Assembly: GCF_947172395.1 (NCBI RefSeq)
Contig: NC_069085.1
Span: 1,768,112-1,832,111, forward strand
DNA length: 64,000 bases
Direction of reading: 5' to 3'
Source of the DNA: Bicyclus anynana
Taxonomy: Eukaryota; Arthropoda; Insecta; Lepidoptera; Nymphalidae
The position numbers and the translations under genes were made by a program. Under the pieces are notes generated by a model that was not told the origin of the DNA, did not search any database, and saw nothing but the letters and a program-made list of their open reading frames with translations. Numbering within the stretch: the first letter of the stretch is position 1; every line of letters starts with the position of its first letter. Below, in pieces: positions 57,523 through 64,000 of this stretch.

Positions 57523-58385
57523 GACTCCAGAAACTCGTAATTCGAAGCCACAATCATGCAAATCGAACTAACACACGATCAGTTTTATCAGATGTCCAGC
57601 CGTTAGCGCTGCAGGCACGTAGACCTGTACGTACGCACGTATTGGATGGTGAGTGGCCAATTTAAAGTACTTATTCTCAGTTTCAATTGTACAAATATTG
57701 CCACGTTCGTAGAAGACTGAAAGTAGTTCCAGTAAATTATTATTATTAGTAGGTACATTTCTAATACAAAGTGAGAAATTATCAACAAACAAATTAATTC
57801 ACCCAAGAAAGGGTTAAATTTGCTATGAGCGATGCCGCAAAAGTGCCCCATCAAAGGCCTTTGCTGATTTTAATTAAACGCGAGACTTGGATACTCCAAG
57901 AGCCAGTGTTACAACGGTTACAATTGCACAACGCAATAATGTTTTTCCAAACAAAAATGTGCCAAATTTTACCCAACGATGCTAAGAAAAATCTATAAAA
58001 ATAATTAGTGCTTTATGCTTAATGGAAATCAGTAATGCAGCTAAAGTTAAAGTACGCTTACCTAAACATATAGAAGAAGCTCTGGTAAAAGAATATTTTT
58101 TTTAAACCTAGTTAAACTTCGGTAAAATGCGCTAAAGATGCGCACGAGTTGCAAGTAGTAATATAGTCTAGTATTGCATCGCTTAGCTCGCAATCACCCT
58201 CCGCTACTTTTTGTGGATATAGGCTTAATATTTTTTACCTCCGATCTCTTTTAAGTTATAGCTTTCAAATGGCAGCTTTCAAAGGTTACCAAGCTTTAAA
58301 AAATTAAAAATATTATTTCTTGCACACAATTAAGCCAAAATCTTAGAACTAGTTCTACTAGTTTGTAGTAGTATTATGAACATTC

Positions 58386-58716
58386 GACGGCCTCCGTGGC
58401 GCAGTGGTATGCGCGGTGGATTTACAAAACGGAGGTCCTGGGTTCGATCCCCGGCTGGGCAGATTGAGACTTTCTTAATTAGTCCAGGTCTGGCTGGTGG
58501 GAGGCTTCGGCCGTGGCTAGTTACCACCTTACCGGCAAAGACGTACCGCCAAGCGATTTAGCGTTCCGGTACGATGCCGTGTAGAAACCAAAAGGGGTGT
58601 GGATTTTCATCCTCCTCCTAACAAGTTAGCCTGCTTCCATCTTAGACTGCATCATCACTTACCATCAGGTGAGATTGTAGTGAAGGGCTAACTTGTAAAG
58701 AATAATAAAAAAAAAA
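58386..58716 (+). repeat. SINE family A, full-length
   Basis: Head GACGGCCTCCGTGGCGCAGT, B box GGGTTCGATCCCCGG, and the whole body through an AATAATAAAAAAA tail are nearly identical to 34293-34622. AACATT flanks both sides (58379 and about 58716), a possible short target duplication. Confidence 0.93.
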
Positions 58717-59360
58717 CATTGGTTTTACTACCAATGATCATAATATCTTATGTATGAGTATGTACACATTTGAAAAAGGAATAAATTGACGATTTTATGA
58801 TTGAAGTACAAATTGAGTAAACATCTTTCTGTGGTCTCTCTAACTATAAACACGAGATTACGGTAGGTACTTACCAACTTTGAAAAGTTACCGGTAGGTT
58901 GCTCGGGTAAAAGAAAAACTTTTTGCGACTTTTAGTTGTTAGGTTTTCTGCTACATTTTTAAGTTTGTACTCTGTTTTAGAACCGCTTGGCTTGTTTGCT
59001 TCTGGCGAATAATGATTTTATTCTTTTCAAAAGGGGTCTGTGAGTTTGAACAAACTCAGTTGGAAAGGAAAACGATACCTACTGTTTTCGTCAGACTTCA
59101 GTTAAGGAAATTCTGAAGTCGACCGTATGTATCTTTGTTTTTATATGTACAATTTTCTCGAAAACTACTAGTCCCATTTAGATGGAACTTGTGTTATATA
59201 AATGCTTAATCTTCATGGAAGGTTTTAGCATGAATTTCGTTTATTTTGAAGGCTTACTTACTGGCGTGCAACGTGTAAACTCAAATAATCTAAGCGTATA
59301 ATATTATTTACTTATAATATAAATAACAAAAAATAAATGTAAGTTACTATTCTTGTGTAA

Positions 59361-59566
59361 TTTTTTTTTATTCTCTACTACAATCTCACCTGATGGTAAG
59401 TGATGATGCATTCTAAGATGGAAGCGGGCTAACTTCTTAGGAGTAGGATGAAATCCACACTCCTTTTAGTTTCTACACGACATCGTTTCGGAACGCTATA
59501 TCGCTTGGCGGTACGTCTTTGTCGGTAGGGTGGTAACTAGCCACGGCCGAAGCCTTCCACCAGCCA
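59361..59566 (-). repeat. SINE family A, minus strand, 5'-truncated
   Basis: The T-rich start is followed by CAATCTCACCTGATGGTAAG, CTAAGATGGAAGCGGGCTAA, GCTTGGCGGTACGTCTTTG and GGTAGGGTGGTAACTAGCC. It ends before the tRNA-like head, at CTTCCACCAGCC. Confidence 0.87.
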
Positions 59567-59630
59567 AAAATAAATAAAATAATGTAAATAGAAATGCCCA
59601 AAATTTACCTTACCTTCATTCTTTTTTTTT

Positions 59631-59715
59631 CAAGTAGACTTAGTTTACAAACACTTTTTAAACGCCAAATTTGGCTATGTGTAAAGACTTTACCATCGGT
59701 TCGGTTACCTTAGTA
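59631..59715 (+). repeat. Dispersed repeat relic (AAGTAGACTTAGTTTACAA)
   Basis: CAAGTAGACTTAGTTTACAA, ACACTTTTTAAACGCC and AAAGACTTTACCATCGG align with 26510-26590. Confidence 0.6.
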
Positions 59716-60118
59716 AATATTTTATAACACATTGAATTGAATCCAGAACCACTAAAGAGAAACAAATCAACACCCACCGGGCCATAGAGGTCAAACGGAA
59801 AACTAAATCAATACCCATCTAAATGTAAATAGACTGCCCGAAAAAAAAAGAAAATAGAGTACAGGGAAAAAAACGGTACAAAGTGTAATTTCATACGTCC
59901 ACCCTAAGGCGCGATCACAATGCGTCCATTTTCGCCGGGCGTCCATTGAACGCATAATGACCGGCTTCCTACCAACATAATATATTAATACGTAAATATA
60001 GAGCAGGTATTGTGCATACGGGCAACGGGGATCGATTCAGAAAACGGTCTGGCAGCCGAAAAGGGATTTTGTGTACCACCCTCGTCCGTACCGGCCGTTT
60101 CAATGTGTTAAATTTCAC

Positions 60119-61000
60119 GGAAAAGTGGTCATTCTGTACCACGTCAGGTGTTTTTATCGGCTCAGGTGATTTGTTATCCGGATACATTCCCTGAAAGGCT
60201 TTTTGCATTCAAATACTGTGAATGTTACATTGGTATAGAATTATCACACATAATCTCTTAAAATATCTCGAATTCTTATTAAATTTTCAAATGATATTAC
60301 TTAGAAATCTTAATATATATGGACTTCATATTCGATTACATTTTAAATGAACATAGGTATCTTGAAGTGTAAATTGCTAAGTTCTATATCCCGTCTCTTG
60401 GGCATGGACATGACATTGTAGTGAGCCGTTGAAATAGGCTGATTATGATGAAGTGGTCACTTTGTACCACGTCAGGTGTTTATATCGCGATTTGTTATCT
60501 GGATACATTTCATGAAAAGCTTTCTACATGATAATCTCATAAAATATAATATCTCAAATTCATTTTCAATTTTTAAATAATATTATATAAATATCGTAAT
60601 GTATCGTATTGTATATTAAATACGTTTTTCATAAAAATGTATTTAGCGATAAATAAGTATAGGTATCTCTATATATTTTTTTTGATAATGGTTTAAACAA
60701 TAATTTAATTGTTGAGTTTAATATTTAAATTAGTATATATTTAATTAAGTGGTCATTCTTTACCATGATTTTAACGCCTCTAGTGTCAAACCTGAAGTAG
60801 TCAACCTGATAGGATATGTACATTCCTTGTAAGATGTTTTTTATTCAAATAGGTACTGATATTACAATACGATCGCTAGAGAATTTACTCACAGTCATAA
60901 TATATTTTATTACACCTTGATAATAATGGATTTCCAAATTCATTTTATCTATTTTTCAATAACGATGTTATTTTTTCGTGAATAAATATTTCCAATAGGT
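60119..61000 (+). repeat. Diverged threefold tandem repeat, units of about 300-335 bp
   Basis: Units start near 60121, 60453 and 60748 with AAGTGGTCATTCTGTACCA, AAGTGGTCACTTTGTACCA and AAGTGGTCATTCTTTACCA. Units 1 and 2 also share CGTCAGGTGTTT, GATTTGTTATC(C/T)GGATACATT and TGAAA(G)GCTTT, then AATCTC(T/A)TAAAATAT and a TTTTCAA(A/T)..ATATTA block. Unit 3 keeps the start, TACATTCC.TGTAAGATG, TTATTCAAAT and an AAATTCATTTTATC block. None encodes a recognised protein. Confidence 0.7.
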
Positions 61001-61009
61001 ATATCAAAC

Positions 61010-61650
61010 GTAAAACGACAATACACACTCATATCACGAAACCGTTCCGAAAATAACTGTCTGAATTTAATTATTATTCCCTTAATATTTGACATCTATC
61101 AGTACTCTCCAAATTTGGGATCATTATACACAAACGTGCCGCTGTCGTTCTTAAAAAAAAAAAGGAAAATATTATTTAAAAATGGCATCCGACATGAAAA
61201 TGTGTGTTGGAAATTAATAAAACTCTTGAAAAAGTTCCGGGAGAGAAAATCCATCGTTATTCACGCCAATACCAGACGAAGACATCAGAATACGCGGGAG
61301 ATGACAACGAATTTAATTATAAATATAATAAAAAAAAATCTCCAACGTCCCTTACCAAGGCAAAGTTATAGCTGCAAGTCCACAATGGCTCCCTAAGCGA
61401 TTTTGAACTCTATTCAAGCGAAATACGGCGCCTGTACTATTATCGGGTGTGGGAAACATTTGGTACACAATATATTGTAGGTCCGATTGACGTCACTACA
61501 ATGAGGGTGTCTCATATATTTTTTATTTAAAAATGGAATCTTTTGCGCGAGAAGACGTGGAGTGTTCGATTACGTGTGATGTTATCAAAAATGCTGTCAT
61601 AATTATAAATGATAAAGAGAGGCCTCAACTTATTGTATAAAATCTACGGT
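61010..61650. other. Intronic DNA with an unsupported 93-codon frame
   Basis: The frame at 61115-61396 is Lys/Arg/Asn-rich, starts just after a SINE-free AT-rich stretch and has no domain, signal or splice context. Nothing else is recognised. Confidence 0.45.
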
Positions 61651-61654
61651 CAGT

Positions 61655-61824
61655 GGCAGGCGTCCACATATCCGCATCGTACATATCATTGTATCAAACG
61701 GATTTTTAATACGATGGATGAGATCCGTAATTTGCGGATCAGTGGACGCACTTGTAAGACTTTCTAAGAATAGTAAAATCCGTTTGATGCGATGCGACTG
61801 TTACATACGATGTGGACGCTTGCC
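61655..61824. mobile_element. MITE with terminal inverted repeats of about 50 bp
   Basis: The left arm GGCAGGCGTCCACAT...ATCAAACGGATTTT (61655-61706) and right arm AAAATCCGTTTGAT...ATGTGGACGCTTGCC (61775-61824) are inverted copies, with the middle of each arm more diverged. A second GATCCG..CGGATC dyad lies in the loop. Confidence 0.8.
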
Positions 61825-61861
61825 TTAAGGGTCCATGTTGAAGGTAGAGAGTGTGAGAGTG

Positions 61862-62020
61862 CAGTGGCGTGAATTAGTTTGTCGATCAGGGTAGTAGGGA
61901 TCAAGTATGCACTCGTAAGAACAATTTACCAAACTGGGAAAATCTTCATTTAGTAAGCATTAAGAAAACACCCCTTAAGGTATGCAGTACTTTAATGCAT
62001 GTATGAAGTGGACGCCACTG
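61862..62020 (-). mobile_element. hAT-like MITE, second copy
   Basis: Ends CAGTGGCGTG and CGCCACTG are inverted. The interior GGGAAAATCTTCATTTAGTA + AGCATTAAGAAAACA and TATGCAGTACTTTAATGCAT is the reverse complement of the 14722 copy. Confidence 0.78.
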
Positions 62021-63095
62021 CTTAGGTGCAATGACAATTCCTACGCATCGGAGCAGCATGGTGGTTCTAAGCTCTACATAGTTAGTATTTAGTCACTCAT
62101 ATGAGAAGGTTTGACTCAGTAGAGGGTATACAATAGACTGATTGTGTCTATGATATTAAATTCTGGTTGAATTCGTTGAGTAGGTACATGGCATCCAAAA
62201 ATTTTCAATTATTATTTCTTGATAGATATATTGAAAATTTACTATTACTGGGCGAATATCCTTATGTAGTTATTCAAAAATATATAGATTATCTGACAGT
62301 TTCTATCAATCATGCAGTATTAGATTCATTTGGGATACATCAATTGAGAATAAAAGAGTTTTTATATTTTTCCTTAATTGGAATCTATACAATCCAAAAG
62401 CGGAAATTCGCTCTAATAAGTGCTGTTATTAAATTCTAATTCTAATTTCGAATTGATTGAATAAATAATTTATGAGGGCCGTCAAATAGCAATATATATC
62501 ATCTATAATATATCAAAGTATTCAAAAATCGAATAATCTTATTTGCGTTTGATCGCTGTATCGAATTAATAGGATCGAGTCCATTTTAATTGTGTAGCTG
62601 TGTATTGAATAATAGGTACGCGTTCTATATTCAAATTTCATAACAGTTCTGAATAGTAATTCAAAGTTGGAATTCACAGCTTCACACCTCAACGCAAGTG
62701 GCTGCCTTAATGGACATAGTATAGAGTGGACCTCTGTCCATTGAGTTCGGCTAGGGTGACCATGGGGCTCTTATTTCTCAGGACCTAGCATCTAATGTTT
62801 AATCGACCAGGCATACTGGTCCATTAAACAGGCATAAATATATTGACATTATAGGTCTATTTTAACACGCTTCTATTAGCTTCACTTGTAACTATGTATG
62901 TAAGAAAATCTTGGAATCTTAATTTGACCCACTTCCCGGTCTTCGATTAGGATGAAATTTTGCACACGCTTTTTGTTTCATTTATAGTAATTTTATAAGA
63001 ATTTGAACTGAGTTCTGTTTATCATATGTATTTCTTGACGTCCTATTTCAAATACGCTTTATACTGATAGGGAGATCTCATTTAGTCACATTGAT

Positions 63096-63320
63096 TCAGG
63101 TCTGGCAGATGGAAATCTTCGGCCGTAGCTAATTACCACGCTAGAGGCAAAGACGTAACGTCAAGTTATTCAGCTTTCGGATATGATGTCGTATAGAGAC
63201 CGAAACGGGTGTGGATTTTCATACTACTTTTAACAAGTTAGCCCGCTTCTATCTAAGATTGCATCATCACTTACCATCAGGTGAGATTGTAGTCAAGGGC
63301 TAACCTGTAAAATAATAAAA
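63096..63320 (+). repeat. SINE family A, old 5'-truncated copy
   Basis: CAGGTCTGGCAGATGGAAAT, TCGGCCGTAGCTAATTACCA, CATCATCACTTACCATCAGG + TGAGATTGTAGTCAAGG and an A-rich end. It has clearly diverged from the full-length copies. Confidence 0.85.
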
Positions 63321-63639
63321 AGAAAACACTAAGCCTAAACATTTCTTTATATTTTATTTGAAACATCGTCACGTTATCTAACACAGATGGTTACTGCATA
63401 GCATCTTAAAACCTAAACTTTATTTGTCGCAAATTTAAAATAACAACACGTCTCTGTCTTTATATAATGAAATGAAAAAATCAAAGAGACACAAGCACTG
63501 TGTAATTGAATAACACAATAAATGACAATTTGCATCAATTTTGAGGTGACAGGTAAAAGTAATGTAAACCTACAAGATCATGATCTTCAGAAAATGTCCC
63601 GATTTCATAATTTCCGATATGGCATCCACGAGAACAGTA

Positions 63640-63800
63640 CAACATTCACCAATTAATTATTTCATTGTGCCGTGAATAATCCCGCCGGGCCTCGAGTGCT
63701 ATTAGCCGCCGGTCAGTTCCTTAGCTGCGAGGTGTTTATTAAACACGCCTTAGTTTGGGGCTAGTTGCAATAGACGAGATGAAATATAGCTCCCGAGTAA
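63640..63800. promoter_or_regulatory. GC-richer island, candidate regulatory element
   Basis: TTCATTGTGCCG (a Sox-type CATTGTG core), CCCGCCGGGCCTCGAG, TTAGCCGCCGGTCAG and GTGTTTATTAAACACG (a dyad with a forkhead-like TGTTTA) stand out from AT-rich surroundings. No repeat family or exon signal was found. Confidence 0.33.
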
Positions 63801-64000
63801 CCCCTTGGTACTGGTGTTTGTTTAGTGAAGGCGTTCGTCAAAACTTGCGTTATAAATGCGAATATAAGTTTACTTAGATGTTTATTTGCTCGTTACCTAT
63901 TCGAGCAATCAACTATTCACTTGTCAGATGCCTTATTAAATTATCACAACTATGCTTATTTTTTGCTTACTTGGGGAAGAAAGGGAATCTTAATGACATC

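Larger units (their letters stand above)
45826..64000 (+). other. Intron 3 or downstream region of the Sox gene, partial
   Basis: Begins with GTGAGT. I looked for an acceptor followed by a phase-1 open frame rich in Gly/Ala/Pro/Tyr/Ser and found none convincing, so the last coding exon is probably beyond the window. Stretches 46270-46970, 53370-54645, 58720-59355 and 62025-63090 are AT-rich with nothing recognised. Confidence 0.55.

Noticed and set aside
57244..57561. 105-codon minus-strand open frame
   Set aside because: It contains poly-Lys/Asn and FIYLFIY runs generated by T-rich and AATA simple repeats, with no domain.
61115..61396. 93-codon open frame
   Set aside because: Lys/Asn/Arg-rich translation of AT-rich DNA with no domain, splice signal or relation to the Sox protein.
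1..64000. CRISPR arrays, operons or bacterial features
   Set aside because: No regularly spaced direct repeats with unique spacers. Intron-exon structure and repeats are clearly those of an insect nuclear genome.

Overview
The window looks like lepidopteran (moth or butterfly) nuclear DNA. It is AT-rich, full of the short TAGGTACCTACC-type runs common in Lepidoptera, and littered with repeats typical of that order: tRNA-derived SINEs, RTE-type LINE 3' ends with ATGATG tails, small inverted-repeat elements, and Helitron-like elements. I cannot name the species.

I can support one protein-coding gene, a SoxB2-group transcription factor on the + strand, most likely Sox21b. Its HMG box lies on two exons (32078-32337 and 45631-45825) joined in phase across a 13.3-kb intron. 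A first exon at about 19580-19706 is my reconstruction. It ends in ATG-AG followed by a good splice donor, and joining it to the acceptor at 32077/32078 gives an open frame starting MSAAGAMCER. A CpG-rich segment with three CCAAT boxes lies just upstream (19140-19475). After the HMG-box exon the protein is still open at a third splice donor (45825/45826). I found no convincing further coding exon up to 64000, so the C-terminal part probably lies outside the window.

Layout: 1-19.1 kb is upstream intergenic DNA with scattered repeats; 19.1-19.7 kb is the promoter and first exon; 19.7-32.1 kb is intron 1; 32.1-32.3 kb is coding exon 2; 32.3-45.6 kb is intron 2, which holds several GC-richer islands with clustered Sox-type motifs (CATTGT/ACAATG, ACAAAG); 45.6-45.8 kb is coding exon 3; 45.8-64 kb is intron 3 (or intron plus intergenic DNA), repeat-rich, with a compact promoter-like island at 55.98-56.13 kb and a diverged threefold tandem repeat at 60.1-61.0 kb.

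SoxB2 factors bind DNA through the HMG box and act mainly in neural and gut development. The island-studded introns fit a developmental gene with long-range cis-regulation, but calling the islands enhancers is inference from base composition and motifs. No new protein system was seen. The most unusual items are the five-base coding first exon, the Sox-motif islands, two perfect 24-bp hairpins of identical geometry, the promoter-like island at 56 kb, and the triplicated segment at 60 kb.
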